Below, piece by piece: positions 8,923 through 19,465 of a DNA stretch of 64,000 bases. Positions within the stretch are counted from its first letter, which is position 1, and each line of letters starts with the position of its first letter. The notes under the pieces are model-generated. The model ran no database searches. It saw only the letters and a list, made by a program, of their open reading frames with translations, and was not told the origin of the DNA. This DNA is from Massilia sp. IC2-477. GTDB taxonomy: Bacteria; Pseudomonadota; Gammaproteobacteria; Burkholderiales; Burkholderiaceae_D. The stretch lies in assembly GCF_020707265.1 (NCBI RefSeq), contig NZ_JAJFEQ010000009.1, positions 124,001 to 188,000 of the forward strand, in the 5' to 3' direction. The position numbers were made by a program, and so were the translations under genes.

Positions 8923-10815
8923 ATGCGACACTTCGTACTTTCCTGTGGCGCCCTATGGCTCGCGCTGCCCGCCATCAGCCTGGCCGCGGTCCTGGGCAGC
9001 ATGACCCCGGCCCAGCCTGTGAGCGAGGCCCGGATTGCGGCGCTGCCCCTTGAACAGCGCGCCCCGTGGCTGGCCTACCTGGCGCGCTCGCGCGCGCTGA
9101 TGGAGGCCGACAAGGGCGCCCTGGCGGCGGAGCAGCTTGACCCCGCCGCCGCGGCAGGGCGGCCGCATGTCAGCGGAGACGGCGGCATGCCGCTGCGCAA
9201 AGCGGCGGCCTGGTACGGCACGCCCGAGGCGCTGAGGGTCGCGGACACGATCCTCAGCTTCCAGACGCCGGCCGGCGGCTGGGGCAAGAATGCCGACCGC
9301 AGCGGTCCGCCGCGCCGGTCGGGCGAGTCCTGGTCGCCCCCGGACGGCCCGCAGCGGAAAAGCGCCTGGAGCTACGTCGGCACCATCGACAACGGCGCCA
9401 CCACCTCCGAGATGCGCTTCCTGGCGCTGGCAGCAGCGCAGCTGGGAGAGCGGGGCGAAGTGTATCGCGCCGCCTTCCTCAAGGGCCTGCGCTATCTCCT
9501 GAATGCGCAATATCCGAACGGTGGCTTCCCCCAGATCTATCCGCTGCAGGGCGGCTACCACGATGCCGTGACCCTGAATGACGACGCGATGGTGAAGGTC
9601 CTCGACCTCCTGCTGGACGTCGGGCAGGGGCGCACCGGCTATGGCTTCGTGCCGCCCGCAGAGAAACAGGAAGCGCTGGCCGCCGTGCGGCGCGCCACCG
9701 CAATGCTGGTAGCGACACAGCAGAAGAGCGGCGGCAGGCGCACCGGATGGGGCCAGCAGTACGACGCCCTGAGCCTGGAGCTCGCCGGGGCGCGCAACTT
9801 CGAGCCGGCCGCCCTGGCAAGTAGCGAGAGCGCGGGCGTGCTGCTGTTCCTGATGCGCCTGCCCGATCCTTCACCGGAAGTCAGGGAGGCGGTGCATGCG
9901 GGCGTGGCATGGCTGCGTGCGACGGCGCTGCGCGATGTCGCCTGGGCCGGCGATGGGCCCGAGGGCAGGCGCCTGCAGCCGGCGCCCGGCGCGCCTGCGC
10001 TCTGGTCGCGCTACTACGATGCGCGCACCGGCAAGCCGGTGTTCGGCGATCGCGATCGCAGCATTCATGACGACGTCAAGGAGATCGACCCGGAGCGCCG
10101 CAACGGCTACGCGTGGTACGGCGCCGTTCCGGCGCGAGCGATCGCACGTTACGAGGCCTGGTCGCAGCCGGTCAAACCAGCGCGCGTGATCCTCGTCGGC
10201 GACTCGACCATGGCGCCGAACGGCGGCTACGGCGACGCCCTGTGCCGGCGCCTGGCGCCGCGTGTCGCCTGCGTCAACAAGGGGCGCGCCGGCCGCAGCA
10301 CCAGCAGCTACCGCGCGGACGGGTATTGGGAAGAAGTCCGCAGCCTGCTGGACGACAAGCGCGATTTCAGCCAGACCTATGTGCTGATCGGGTTCGGCCA
10401 CAACGACCAGCCGGGCAAACCGGGGCGCTCGACCGACCTGAAGACCGAGTTCCCCGCGAATATGGGACGCTACGCCATCGAGGCCGCTGCCGCGGGCGCA
10501 GTGCCGGTCCTGGTCACGCCGCTGGCGCGTCGCACTTTCGAGAACGGCAAGCCCGCCGATACGCTGGCGCCCTGGGCCGCCGCCACCCGCGCGCTCGCGC
10601 GCGAGCGCCAGCTGCCGCTGGTCGACCTGCACCCCGCGAGCATGGCGGCCTTCGCCGCGCTGGGCGAGGCCGAGTCCCGTACCCTCGGCCCCGTACCGAA
10701 GCCGGACGCCAAGGGCCCGGACCTGACCCACCTGAACGACAAGGGCGCGGAGATCGTCGCGCCGATCGCGCTGAAGGAACTCGCCAGCGCAATTCCATCG
10801 CTGACCTCACCATGA
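8923..10815 (+). CDS. Bifunctional PL10 pectate lyase fused to an SGNH (CE12-type) esterase
   Basis: The product (630 aa) has a signal peptide (residues 1-22), a PL10 pectate lyase domain (about 60-420, with [19 protein letters not shown] and GYAWYG) and an SGNH hydrolase domain (about 422-628). The esterase blocks are intact: GDSTM (S428 nucleophile), a GFGHNDQ oxyanion block, and DLTHLN (D600, H603), as in rhamnogalacturonan/pectin acetylesterases. The fusion would let one secreted protein remove acetyl groups and cleave the exposed polygalacturonan by beta-elimination. The gene follows the GH28 gene by 15 bp and overlaps the next gene by ATGA, so it is in an operon. Stand-alone versions of each domain are the family norm. 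Confidence 0.9.
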   Translation: MRHFVLSCGALWLALPAISLAAVLGSMTPAQPVSEARIAALPLEQRAPWLAYLARSRALMEADKGALAAEQLDPAAAAGRPHVSGDGGMPLRKAAAWYGTPEALRVADTILSFQTPAGGWGKNADRSGPPRRSGESWSPPDGPQRKSAWSYVGTIDNGATTSEMRFLALAAAQLGERGEVYRAAFLKGLRYLLNAQYPNGGFPQIYPLQGGYHDAVTLNDDAMVKVLDLLLDVGQGRTGYGFVPPAEKQEALAAVRRATAMLVATQQKSGGRRTGWGQQYDALSLELAGARNFEPAALASSESAGVLLFLMRLPDPSPEVREAVHAGVAWLRATALRDVAWAGDGPEGRRLQPAPGAPALWSRYYDARTGKPVFGDRDRSIHDDVKEIDPERRNGYAWYGAVPARAIARYEAWSQPVKPARVILVGDSTMAPNGGYGDALCRRLAPRVACVNKGRAGRSTSSYRADGYWEEVRSLLDDKRDFSQTYVLIGFGHNDQPGKPGRSTDLKTEFPANMGRYAIEAAAAGAVPVLVTPLARRTFENGKPADTLAPWAAATRALARERQLPLVDLHPASMAAFAALGEAESRTLGPVPKPDAKGPDLTHLNDKGAEIVAPIALKELASAIPSLTSP

Positions 10816-12110
10816 AGAACATCGCCATGAAGCGACGCCGCCTGCTTGCCCTGCTCGCCATCTCCCTGCCGCTGTCCGCCGCCGCGTTCGCGCCGCCGGC
10901 CGCGGGATCCAAGCCCCGTGTCATCGTCTCCACTGACATCGGCGGCACCGACTACGACGACTTCCAGTCGCTGGTGCACCTGCTGCTGTATGCGGACATG
11001 ATCGAGCTGGAAGGCATGATCGCCTCGCCCTGGGGCGAGGGACGCGACCGCAAGCGCCATCTGCTGAGCATCATCGATGCCTACGAAAAGGACTATCCGA
11101 ACCTGAAGACCTGGTCGAAGGACTACCCGACCCCGGCCCGCCTGCGCAGCATCTCGAAGCAGGGCGGCCTGGACCTGGCCGTGCCGCCGGGCTGGGGCCG
11201 GCCGACCGAGGGCTCGAACTGGATCGTCGAGCGCGCCCGCCAGCCGGACGCGCGTCCGCTCTGGGTCCTGCTGTGGGGCGGTTTCGAGGACCTGGCCCAG
11301 GCCCTGCACGACGCGCCTGACATCAAGCCGAAGCTGCGCGTGTACATGATCGGCGGTCCCAATAAGAAGTGGTCGAACGCCGCCTACGATTACCTGGCGC
11401 GCGAACATGCGGACCTCTGGATGATCGAGAACAATTCGACCTACCGCGGCTGGTTCAGCGGCGGCGACCAGGCGGGCGACCTGGGCAACGCCGCCTTCGT
11501 GGAGCGCCACATCAAGGGTGCCGGCGCACTGGGAGCCTACTTTGCCGGCATTGCGCCCAAGATCAAGATGGGCGACACGCCTTCGCTCACCTATGTGCTG
11601 GGCGCGAACCCCGAGAACCCCGCCGCCGGCGGCTGGGGCGGGCGCTTCGTGCGGGCCTGGGAGCGGCCGCGACACGTGTTCGACGCGCCGCCGCCGCCCG
11701 ACACCGTGGTCGAGGCCTTCGCCATCATGGAACTGGTCTACCGTCCTGCCGGCACGGCGCCGGCCAGCCCGCGCGCCAGCCTGGTGGTCGACAAACAGGA
11801 ATTCCCGGGCGATCCGCAGCCCGACGGTTCGTGGCGCTTCCGCTTCTCGCCGAAGGAAGCCAAGGCCTGGAGCTACCGCATTGCCAGCAACCATCCGGGA
11901 CTGGACGGGCAGCAGGGGAGCTTCAGCTCGCGCAATCCGGCGCCGGAACGCGCGCGCCAGCCGTCGAGCCGCTATCCGAACTGGTGGACCGACGACCCCG
12001 ATCCGGCCCTGAGCGAGGGCCCGGACCAGGGCGCCAGGACGGTAAGCCGCTGGCGCGAAGCCTTCCTGCGCGACTTTGCCGCCCGCCTGCGCAGGACCCA
12101 GCCGCGATGA
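10812..12110 (+). CDS. DUF1593 nucleoside-hydrolase-like exported protein, copy 1
   Basis: The product (432 aa) carries a Sec signal (about residues 1-26, [20 protein letters not shown]) and a DUF1593 domain, a nucleoside-hydrolase-like fold. The Asp cluster that binds Ca and ribose in nucleoside hydrolases is recognisable as [10 protein letters not shown] (D42, D47, D49, D50). The C-terminal 100 residues form the usual beta-rich extension. The start overlaps the previous stop (ATGA at 10812-10815), indicating translational coupling to the pectin lyase-esterase; an internal ATG at 10827 is an alternative. Function is unknown: an N- or O-glycosidase acting on a plant cell-wall component is an inference from fold and position. 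Confidence 0.85.
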   Translation: MKNIAMKRRRLLALLAISLPLSAAAFAPPAAGSKPRVIVSTDIGGTDYDDFQSLVHLLLYADMIELEGMIASPWGEGRDRKRHLLSIIDAYEKDYPNLKTWSKDYPTPARLRSISKQGGLDLAVPPGWGRPTEGSNWIVERARQPDARPLWVLLWGGFEDLAQALHDAPDIKPKLRVYMIGGPNKKWSNAAYDYLAREHADLWMIENNSTYRGWFSGGDQAGDLGNAAFVERHIKGAGALGAYFAGIAPKIKMGDTPSLTYVLGANPENPAAGGWGGRFVRAWERPRHVFDAPPPPDTVVEAFAIMELVYRPAGTAPASPRASLVVDKQEFPGDPQPDGSWRFRFSPKEAKAWSYRIASNHPGLDGQQGSFSSRNPAPERARQPSSRYPNWWTDDPDPALSEGPDQGARTVSRWREAFLRDFAARLRRTQPR

Positions 12111-13549
12111 GGACGCGCGGCGTGAAACTGGCAAAAGGGGCCATCCGCGTCCTCGCCCTGAGCCTGGCCTGCATGGGCTTGGCCCAGGCTGCGGACAAGC
12201 CGCGTGTGATGGTCCTGACCGACATCGAGAACGAGCCGGACGATGCGATGTCGCTGGTGCGCTTCCTCACCTATGCCAACCAGTTCGAGATCGAAGGCCT
12301 GGCCGCCACCACCTCGACCCACCAGAAGGCGCGCGTCGCGCCCGAGCGCATCCGCAGGATCGTGGGCGCCTACGCCAGGGTGCGCAACAAACTGGAATTG
12401 CACGAGCCGGGCTTCCCGGCGGGCGATACGCTGCTGGCGCGCGTCACCGAAGGCCTGCCCGTGTACGGCATGCAGGGTGTCGGCGCCGGCAAGGATTCGC
12501 CCGCCTCCGAGCAGCTGATCCGCGCGGTCGACCGCGACGACCCGCGTCCCCTGTGGGTGCCGGTCTGGGGCGGCTCCAACGTGCTGGCCCAGGCCCTGTG
12601 GAAGGTGAAGGCGACACGCTCGGCAAAAGAGCTGGAGCGCTTCGTGGCCCGCCTGCGCGTACATGCGATCTCGGACCAGGACGACAGCGGACCCTGGATC
12701 CGCCAGAACTTCCCGAACCTGTTCTACATCGTCAGCCCCGGCATCAATGCCAGCGGCGGCTACCACCACGCGACCTGGGCCGGCATCGCGGGCGACAACT
12801 TCCATGGCCGCTTCGCCGGCGCCGACAGCACGCTGGTGTCGAACGAATGGCTGGAGCAGAACGTACGCAAGAAGGGGCCGCTGGGCCTTGAATACCCGCA
12901 CTGGGAATTCATGATGGAAGGCGACACGCCATCCTTCCTGAACCTGGTGAATAACGGCCTGGGCGAGCCGGAACGTCCGGACTGGGGCGGCTGGGGCGGG
13001 CGCTACGAGCTGTACACGCCGCGCAAGGAGCGCTGGTTCGTGCAGGAAGAGACGCGGCCGATCTGGACCAATGCCCAGGATGAGGTGCCGGGCGTCGACG
13101 GCAAGTGGCACACCAGCAACCACGCGACGATCTGGCGCTGGCGTAGCGCCATGCAGAACGACTTCGCGGCGCGCATGGACTGGACCGTCAAGCCCTACGC
13201 GCAAGCCAACCACCCGCCGGTGCCACGGGTCGCGCAGGCGAGCATCACGGCGCGGCCCGGCCAGCGTGTCGACCTGAATGCGGAGGGCAGCCTCGATCCC
13301 GACGGCGACGCGCTGAGCTACCAGTGGTTCTGCTACTGCGAGGCCGGCACGCTGGTGGCATCGAGCGGCAAGTCGGGCCAGCCGCTGGACATCACGGGCG
13401 CCGACCAGAAGCAGGCCTGGTTCACCGTACCGACCACGCGCGTGCTGCCGCCAGGTCTCGGCACCATGCACATCATTCTGGCCGTGACCGACCACGGCAC
13501 GCCGCGCCTGACCCGCTACAAGCGGGTGATCGTGGACGTCGTCCGCTGA
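12107..13549 (+). CDS. DUF1593 nucleoside-hydrolase-like exported protein, copy 2
   Basis: The product (480 aa) is paralogous to its neighbour, with a signal peptide ending about residue 28 (GLAQA) and a DUF1593 domain whose Asp cluster reads TDIENEPDD (D39, D45, D46). It retains the family motifs [11 protein letters not shown] and MEGDTPSFL. The C-terminal region (about 375-480) has a PKD/cadherin-like segment ([17 protein letters not shown]), as in DUF1593 proteins with a C-terminal binding module. It starts by ATGA overlap with copy 1 (12107-12110). The two differ considerably in sequence, so they are probably not redundant. Biochemical function is not established for the family. Confidence 0.85.
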   Translation: MRTRGVKLAKGAIRVLALSLACMGLAQAADKPRVMVLTDIENEPDDAMSLVRFLTYANQFEIEGLAATTSTHQKARVAPERIRRIVGAYARVRNKLELHEPGFPAGDTLLARVTEGLPVYGMQGVGAGKDSPASEQLIRAVDRDDPRPLWVPVWGGSNVLAQALWKVKATRSAKELERFVARLRVHAISDQDDSGPWIRQNFPNLFYIVSPGINASGGYHHATWAGIAGDNFHGRFAGADSTLVSNEWLEQNVRKKGPLGLEYPHWEFMMEGDTPSFLNLVNNGLGEPERPDWGGWGGRYELYTPRKERWFVQEETRPIWTNAQDEVPGVDGKWHTSNHATIWRWRSAMQNDFAARMDWTVKPYAQANHPPVPRVAQASITARPGQRVDLNAEGSLDPDGDALSYQWFCYCEAGTLVASSGKSGQPLDITGADQKQAWFTVPTTRVLPPGLGTMHIILAVTDHGTPRLTRYKRVIVDVVR

Positions 13550-13669
13550 AGAGCGTGACCCGGAGCTGACCCGCGTTGCGGCGAGCTGCGCCACCGTGGG
13601 ATGGGTCTATACTGGCGACACCGGGCGCTGCCGTGTTCGATGCTGCGCCGGCTCCTGCCAGGAATACGC

Positions 13670-15256
13670 ATGCGCATTCGGCTCATCCTCGGGACCTCGA
13701 TCCTCGTCGCGCTGGCAGCGGCCATGCTGCTGCCCTGGCTCGCCTGGCGCGAAGCGCAGCGCCAGGCCTTCGAGGCGGCGGCCGACATGACCCGGTCCTA
13801 TGCGCGCGCCGTCCTGCATCGGGCCGACAAGACGAGCATGCAGGGCGCGGTCGCGATCCGTGAACTGGTCCGCCAGCCGCATGCGCCATGTTCGCCCGAC
13901 TCGCTGGCGCTGATGCGGCGGCTCGACCTGAGTTCCACTTATATCCAGGCTGTTGGCTTCGTCCGTGGCGGGGTGGTGGTGTGCTCGTCGATGGGGACGG
14001 ATCCGCTCCCCCTCGGCAGGCCTTCGCTGCGTACCTCGACAGGCTATGCCATCTATCCCCGTGTCCCGATCGCAGTGCTGGGCCCCTCGCCCTTGATGGC
14101 GCTGGAGCGCGCCGGCTTCGTCGTGCTGGTGCACCGCGACCTGCCGCTCGACATCTCCACCGCGATTCCGGGTGCCGCGCTGGCGGTGCTGCACCTGGAG
14201 GCGGCTCCCGGCAGCGCTCCCGAACTGGCCAGGGGCCTTGTCGAGCGCGGCTGGCTGGCGAGACTGGGGGCGCAGCGCGAAACCAGTTTCAGCGACGGGA
14301 AGCGCCTGATCGTCCTGAGCCGCTCGCGCCAGTTCCTCACGGTCGCGGTCGCGGCGGTGCCGATCGCCTATGTGCAGGAGCGCGCCGCCGCCATCGCCTG
14401 GCGGCTGGTGCCGGCGGCCGCCGTGGCCGGGCTGCTGGTGGCGGCCGCCGTGCTGACGCTCGCACGGCAGCAGCGCTCGATCCCGGCCGCGCTGCGCCAC
14501 GCCTTGCGCCACAACGAGTTCTACCTGCACTACCAGCCCATCGTCGAGCTGGCGAGCGGGCGCTGCGTCGGCGTTGAGGCGCTGCTGCGCTGGAAGCGCG
14601 CCACGGGCGAACAGATCGGCCCCGACCTGTTCATCCAGGTGGCAGAGCAATCGGGCATCATCACCCGGCTGACCGAACGGGTGTTCGCGCTGGTCGAGGC
14701 CGATGCGGGCGCCTACCTCGGAGCGCACTCGGATTTTCACGTGGCCATCAACCTGTCGGCCGCCGACCTGCAATCGTCCGCCATCGTCGACCTGGTCGAC
14801 CGTTTCCTGCACAAGAGCGGCGCGCGGCCTTCCAACCTGATCCTCGAGATCACGGAACGCGGCTTCCTCGACATGGACAACGCGCTGCGCATCCTGGCGG
14901 CGCTGCGCGCGCGCGGCATCGAGGTGGCGATCGACGATTTCGGCACCGGCTATTCGAGCCTGTCCTACCTGGAAGCGCTCGAGCTGGACTTCCTGAAGAT
15001 CGACCGTTCCTTCATCGAGGCGATCGGCACGAAAGCGCCGACCAGCCAGGTGGTCGGGCATATCATCGCCATGGCGCGCACCATGGGACTGCGCATGATC
15101 GCCGAGGGTGTCGAGAGCCAGGTCCAGGCCGACTTCCTGAAGGGGCAGGCGGTCCAGTATGCGCAGGGCTGGCTGTTCGGCCGGCCGATGTCGTTCGCGG
15201 AGGCGGTCCGGCTGGCGGCGGCGCACCAGGAGCGTGCGGCCGGCGTCCATGCCTAG
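13670..15256 (+). CDS. CSS-motif sensor EAL-domain c-di-GMP phosphodiesterase
   Basis: The product (528 aa) is an inner-membrane cyclic-di-GMP phosphodiesterase. An N-terminal membrane segment (RLILGTSILVALAAAMLLPW) and a second one (RLVPAAAVAGLLVAAAVLTL) flank a periplasmic CSS-motif domain containing VVCSSMG; in this family periplasmic redox state of the Cys regulates activity. The EAL domain starts about residue 270 and has the catalytic signature EAL (E303-L305), INLSAADL, EITERG, DDFGTGYSSL, KIDRSF and EGVE, so it looks active. I chose ATG 13670 because AGGA lies 7 nt upstream; ATG 13640 is possible. The gene ends inside a CTAG shared with the convergent Lrp-type gene. Confidence 0.9.
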   Translation: MRIRLILGTSILVALAAAMLLPWLAWREAQRQAFEAAADMTRSYARAVLHRADKTSMQGAVAIRELVRQPHAPCSPDSLALMRRLDLSSTYIQAVGFVRGGVVVCSSMGTDPLPLGRPSLRTSTGYAIYPRVPIAVLGPSPLMALERAGFVVLVHRDLPLDISTAIPGAALAVLHLEAAPGSAPELARGLVERGWLARLGAQRETSFSDGKRLIVLSRSRQFLTVAVAAVPIAYVQERAAAIAWRLVPAAAVAGLLVAAAVLTLARQQRSIPAALRHALRHNEFYLHYQPIVELASGRCVGVEALLRWKRATGEQIGPDLFIQVAEQSGIITRLTERVFALVEADAGAYLGAHSDFHVAINLSAADLQSSAIVDLVDRFLHKSGARPSNLILEITERGFLDMDNALRILAALRARGIEVAIDDFGTGYSSLSYLEALELDFLKIDRSFIEAIGTKAPTSQVVGHIIAMARTMGLRMIAEGVESQVQADFLKGQAVQYAQGWLFGRPMSFAEAVRLAAAHQERAAGVHA

Positions 15257-15720
15257 AGCGGCAGCGCGGTCTCGTACTTCACTTCGCGCAGCGCCACGCT
15301 GGTGTTCAGCTGCGAGACGCCGGGCAGCTTGAGCAGCACGTTGTGCAGCAGGTCGTGGTAGGCGTCCATGTTGGCGACCATTACCTTGACGATGTAGTCC
15401 GAGGTGCCGGTCACCTCATAGCATTCCATCACTTCGGAGCAGGCCTTCATCTGGGCCTCGAAGGTCTCCACCACGCCCGCTTCGTGGCGGGTGAGGGAGA
15501 CGTGCAGCACGCACACCAGGCCGAGGTCGAGCTTGCGCCGTTCGAGGATGGCGGCGTAGCGGCGGATGTAGCCGTTCTCCTCCAGCTCCTTCTGGCGCCG
15601 CCAGCAGGGCGAGGCCGACATGCCGACCCGCTCGGCCAGCTCGTTGACCGACAGCCGGGCGTCCTGCTGCAGTTCGCGCAGGATGCGCATTGACGCAGCG
15701 TCAAGGTTAAATTTTTCCAT
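15253..15720 (-). CDS. Lrp/AsnC-family transcriptional regulator
   Basis: The product (155 aa) has the full Lrp/AsnC layout: an N-terminal winged helix-turn-helix (LSVNELAERVGMSASPCWRR) and a C-terminal RAM ligand-binding domain (VTGTSDYIVKVMV). Length is typical. It is divergent from the indolepyruvate ferredoxin oxidoreductase gene with 133 bp between them. Such pairing usually means the regulator senses an amino acid and controls the enzyme, here probably an aromatic or branched-chain amino acid. Its stop codon overlaps that of the EAL gene in a single CTAG. Confidence 0.92.
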   Translation of the reverse strand: MEKFNLDAASMRILRELQQDARLSVNELAERVGMSASPCWRRQKELEENGYIRRYAAILERRKLDLGLVCVLHVSLTRHEAGVVETFEAQMKACSEVMECYEVTGTSDYIVKVMVANMDAYHDLLHNVLLKLPGVSQLNTSVALREVKYETALPL

Positions 15721-15763
15721 CCAAGTATCAAAAGAGAAATAATTTACCTATTCTGCCTCAAGC

Positions 15764-15818
15764 CTCGGCAAGTTAGGCAAGTTATTTCTTGAGCCGAGAC
15801 CTATCATTTCGCTATTAA
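15764..15818. promoter_or_regulatory. Lrp-type regulatory region and promoter of the oxidoreductase
   Basis: CTCGGC (15764-15769) pairs with GCCGAG (15793-15798) as an inverted repeat, enclosing a tandem GGCAAGTTA GGCAAGTTA (15767-15784). Overlapping it, TTGAGC (15789-15794) and TATTAA (15813-15818), 18 bp apart, form a plausible plus-strand promoter. The repeat therefore covers the -35 region, where the divergently encoded Lrp-type protein could act. Confidence 0.4.
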
Positions 15819-15853
15819 CAAGCCCTGCAGGGCTGGCATAGCGGAGACAGCAG

Positions 15854-18800
15854 ATGGGAACGATGCACGAGAAGGTGGGAACGGCGCTGGTCGATCCCGC
15901 CTATCGCCTGGACGACAACCTGACGCGGCAGCAGGGCCGGGTATTCCTGACCGGGACCCAGGCCCTGATCCGCCTCACCGTGATGCAAAAAGCGCTCGAC
16001 GAGCGCGCCGGCCTGAACACGGCCGGCTTCATCTCGGGCTACCGCGGCTCGCCGCTGGGCGCGGTCGACCAGGAAGTCTGGCGCGCATCGACCATCCTGA
16101 AGCAGAACGCGATCGAATTCCTCCCCGCGATCAACGAGGAACTGGGCGCCACCGCCGTCCTCGGCACCCAGCAGGTCGGGGGCGATCCGAACCGCCTGGT
16201 GGATGGCGTATTCGCCATGTGGTACGGCAAGGGCCCGGGCGTGGACCGCGCCGGCGACGCCCTCAAGCACGGCAACGCCTATGGCTCCTCGCCCCTGGGC
16301 GGGGTGCTGGTGATTGCGGGCGACGACCATGGCTGCGTGTCCTCCTCGATGCCGCACCAGAGCGACCACGCCTTCATGGCCTGGGGCATGCCGGTGCTGA
16401 ACCCGGCCAACATCGAGGAATACCTGGAATTCGGCCTGTATGGCTGGGCCCTGTCGCGCTTCTCGGGCGCCTGGGTCGGCTTCAAGGCGATCTCGGAAAC
16501 CGTGGAAGGCGGCGCCGTGGTGGAGCTGCCGGAGCCGCCCGTGTTCCAGGCGCCGCAAGGCTATGTTCCACCCGCCGACGGCCTGCATTACCGTTGGCCC
16601 GACCTGCCCAGCCTGGCGATCGAGCAGCGCGTCGCCGACAAGCTGCAGGCCGTGCACGCCTTCGCCGGCGTGAATTCGATCGACCGCCTGGTGGTTGCGG
16701 CGCCGGGCGCAAAGCTGGGCATCATCGCCGCCGGCAAGGCCTACCTCGACCTGCTGGAGGCGCTCGAACGGCTCGGCATCGGCGTGGACAAACTGGAGCA
16801 ACTCGGCGTGCGCCTGTACAAGCCGGGTTTGACTTACCCACTGGAGCGCACCCGCCTGCAGGCCTTTGCCGCGGGCCTGGCGCAAGTGCTGGTGGTGGAA
16901 GAGAAGGGCGACGTGATGGAAGGGCAGCTGAAAAGCCTGCTCTACAACCTGGCGCCGCAGCAGCGTCCACAGGTACTCGGCAAGACTGACCTGGAAGGCA
17001 ATCCGCTGCTGTCGCAGCTGGGCGAACTGCGTCCCTCGCGCATTGCGCCAGTGCTGGTGCGCTGGCTGGCGCCCGCCTTCCCACAGTTGCGCCTCGAAGA
17101 ATTCCTGCCGCAATTCTGCCGCGCCGACGCCCTGTCCAACGGCGCCGATGCCATCAAGCGCACGCCGTACTTCTGTTCCGGCTGCCCGCACAATACCTCG
17201 ACCCGGGTGCCGGAAGGCAGCCGCGCGCTGGCCGGCATCGGTTGCCACTTCATGGCCAGCTGGATGAAGCGCGATACCGTCACGCTCACGCAAATGGGCG
17301 GCGAGGGCGTGCCCTGGGTCGCGGCCTCGCGCTTCACGCGCGAAAAGCACGTGTTCCAGAACCTGGGCGACGGCACCTATTACCACTCGGGCTACCTGGC
17401 GATCCGCCAGGCGATCGCGGCGCGCACCAACATCACCTACAAGATCCTGTACAACGATGCGGTAGCCATGACCGGCGGCCAGCCGGTGGACGGCACGCTT
17501 ACCGTGCCGCAGATCCTGCAACAGGTGCTGAGCGAAGGCGCGGCGCTGGCGGTGGTCGTCACCGACCAGCCGGAGAATTATCAGGGCATCACCCTGCCGG
17601 CGGGCGTCACGGTGCACCACCGCAGCGAGCTCGATGCGGTGCAGCGCCGCCTGCGCGACATCCCGGGCGTGACGGTGCTGGTGTACGACCAGACCTGCGC
17701 CGCCGAGAAGCGCCGCCGCCGCAAGAAGAACAAGCCGGACAACATCGTCTTCCCCGACCCGCCGCGCCGCATGGTGATCAATCCGGCCGTGTGCGAGGGT
17801 TGCGGCGATTGCGGCGTGCAGTCGAACTGCCTGTCGATCCTGCCGCTGGAAACCCCGCTGGGCCGCAAGCGGCAGATCGACCAGGCTTCCTGCAACAAGG
17901 ATTACTCCTGCGCTGAAGGCTTTTGCCCGAGCTTCGTGTCGGTCATCGGCGGGCGCCTCAAGAAGCCGGCCGCCGCCACCCTCGAGCTGCGCCAGCTGGA
18001 AGAGATGCTGGCGGCCTACCCGCTGCCGCCCGAATACGGTTTCGCCAAGCCCTTCGAGATGCTGGTGGCGGGCGTGGGCGGCACCGGCGTGGTGACGGTC
18101 GGCGCCCTGATCACGATGGCCGCCCACCTGGAGGGCAAGGGCGCTTCGACCCTGGACTTCATGGGCTTTGCCCAGAAGGGCGGGGCGGTGATGTCGCACG
18201 TGCGGGTGGCGCCGTCGCCGAAGGATTTGCACCAGGTGCGCATCGACCTGCAGCAGGCCGACGCCCTGCTGGCCTGCGACCTGGTGGTGGCCGCCATGCC
18301 GGACGCGCTGGCGGTGATGCGCCGCGGCCATACCCAGGTGGTCGCCAACGAGAACGACACTCCGACGGCCGAGTTCACGCGCGATCCGGACGCCGACATC
18401 CGCAAGGACGACTTGCTGGCCAAGATCACGGACGCCGGCGGCCCGGCCCTGCGCCTGAACGCCCAGGGCGTGGCGAGCAGCGTGCTGGGCGACCCGATCG
18501 GCGCCAACATCCTGATGATGGGCGCTGCCTGGCAGCTGGGACTGGTGCCGGTGAGCCTGGAAGCGATCATGCGCGCGATCGAACTGAACAACGTGGCGGT
18601 CGAGATGAACAAGAAGGCCTTCATGCTCGGGCGCCTGGTCGCGGCCGACGAGGCGGCGGTGAAGCGCCTGGGCGCAGTCGGCTCACAATCGGCCCGGGTG
18701 GTGCAGTTCACCCCGCCGGTCTCGCTCGAGGAGCTGGTCGCCTTCCGCGTCGACTGGCTCACGCAGTACCAGGATGCCGCCTACGCCGAACGCTATCGCG

Positions 18801-19390
18801 CCGCGGTGGCGCGGGTGGAGGCGCGCGAAGTCGCTATCGAAGGGCCGGCTTCGAAGCGCGCAGTGGCCAAGGCGGTGGCGCGCTCGCTGTTCAAGGTCAT
18901 GGCCTACAAGGACGAATACGAGGTGGCGCGCCTGCATACCCAGACCGGTTTCCTCGACGGCCTGCAGGGCCAGTTCGAAGGCGAGTTCCGGGTCGAATAC
19001 CATCTGGCGCCGCCGCTGCTGGCGAAGAAGAAGCCAGGTACCGACGTGCCGGCCAAGATGCGCTTCGGTCCCTGGATGCGCACGGCTTTCCGTGGGCTTG
19101 CACCGCTGAAGGTCCTGCGCGGGACCGCATTCGACCCCTTCGGCTACACCCACGAACGCCGCGCCGAGCGTCAGCTGCGCGAGGATACCTTCGCCCTGGC
19201 CGATATGCTGGCGACCGAGCTGAAGCCGGAGAACCGTGCGGCGGCCCTGAAGCTGGCCCAGGTGCCGGAAACCATCCGCGGCTTCGGCCACGTGAAGGCG
19301 GCCAACATGGAGCGCGCCAAGGGGGAAACGGCGCGCCTGCTGCAGGAGTTCAGGCAGCCAGTGAAGGAAGTTGCGCTGGTGCGGATGTAA
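15854..19390 (+). CDS. Fused indolepyruvate ferredoxin oxidoreductase
   Basis: The product (1178 aa) joins the alpha and beta subunits of indolepyruvate ferredoxin oxidoreductase in one chain, as is usual in Proteobacteria. It would oxidatively decarboxylate aryl or branched 2-oxoacids to acyl-CoA, reducing ferredoxin, in the cytoplasm. The N-terminal pyrimidine-binding part has GYRGSPLGAVD and INEELGATAV. The TPP-binding part has GGEGVPWVAA and YNDAVAMTGGQ. A ferredoxin-like Cys cluster CEGCGDCGVQSNC follows. The C-terminal gamma-type domain starts about residue 730 (VAGVGGTGVVTVG), and the last 190 residues are the DUF6537-type extension. Start is 15854 or the ATG at 15863. Divergent Lrp-type control suggests induction during amino-acid catabolism. 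Confidence 0.92.
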   Translation: MGTMHEKVGTALVDPAYRLDDNLTRQQGRVFLTGTQALIRLTVMQKALDERAGLNTAGFISGYRGSPLGAVDQEVWRASTILKQNAIEFLPAINEELGATAVLGTQQVGGDPNRLVDGVFAMWYGKGPGVDRAGDALKHGNAYGSSPLGGVLVIAGDDHGCVSSSMPHQSDHAFMAWGMPVLNPANIEEYLEFGLYGWALSRFSGAWVGFKAISETVEGGAVVELPEPPVFQAPQGYVPPADGLHYRWPDLPSLAIEQRVADKLQAVHAFAGVNSIDRLVVAAPGAKLGIIAAGKAYLDLLEALERLGIGVDKLEQLGVRLYKPGLTYPLERTRLQAFAAGLAQVLVVEEKGDVMEGQLKSLLYNLAPQQRPQVLGKTDLEGNPLLSQLGELRPSRIAPVLVRWLAPAFPQLRLEEFLPQFCRADALSNGADAIKRTPYFCSGCPHNTSTRVPEGSRALAGIGCHFMASWMKRDTVTLTQMGGEGVPWVAASRFTREKHVFQNLGDGTYYHSGYLAIRQAIAARTNITYKILYNDAVAMTGGQPVDGTLTVPQILQQVLSEGAALAVVVTDQPENYQGITLPAGVTVHHRSELDAVQRRLRDIPGVTVLVYDQTCAAEKRRRRKKNKPDNIVFPDPPRRMVINPAVCEGCGDCGVQSNCLSILPLETPLGRKRQIDQASCNKDYSCAEGFCPSFVSVIGGRLKKPAAATLELRQLEEMLAAYPLPPEYGFAKPFEMLVAGVGGTGVVTVGALITMAAHLEGKGASTLDFMGFAQKGGAVMSHVRVAPSPKDLHQVRIDLQQADALLACDLVVAAMPDALAVMRRGHTQVVANENDTPTAEFTRDPDADIRKDDLLAKITDAGGPALRLNAQGVASSVLGDPIGANILMMGAAWQLGLVPVSLEAIMRAIELNNVAVEMNKKAFMLGRLVAADEAAVKRLGAVGSQSARVVQFTPPVSLEELVAFRVDWLTQYQDAAYAERYRAAVARVEAREVAIEGPASKRAVAKAVARSLFKVMAYKDEYEVARLHTQTGFLDGLQGQFEGEFRVEYHLAPPLLAKKKPGTDVPAKMRFGPWMRTAFRGLAPLKVLRGTAFDPFGYTHERRAERQLREDTFALADMLATELKPENRAAALKLAQVPETIRGFGHVKAANMERAKGETARLLQEFRQPVKEVALVRM

Positions 19391-19465
19391 GCTTGAAACC
19401 GCGCAAATATGTTGTGGCGCATGCACGCGAAGATGGCGTGGTGATGCCGCTAAGCAATTCCGGGT

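Noticed and set aside
15815..18331. An 838-codon antisense frame opposite the indolepyruvate ferredoxin oxidoreductase
   Set aside because: Shadow of a GC-rich gene; it would cross the divergent promoter region and has no family features.
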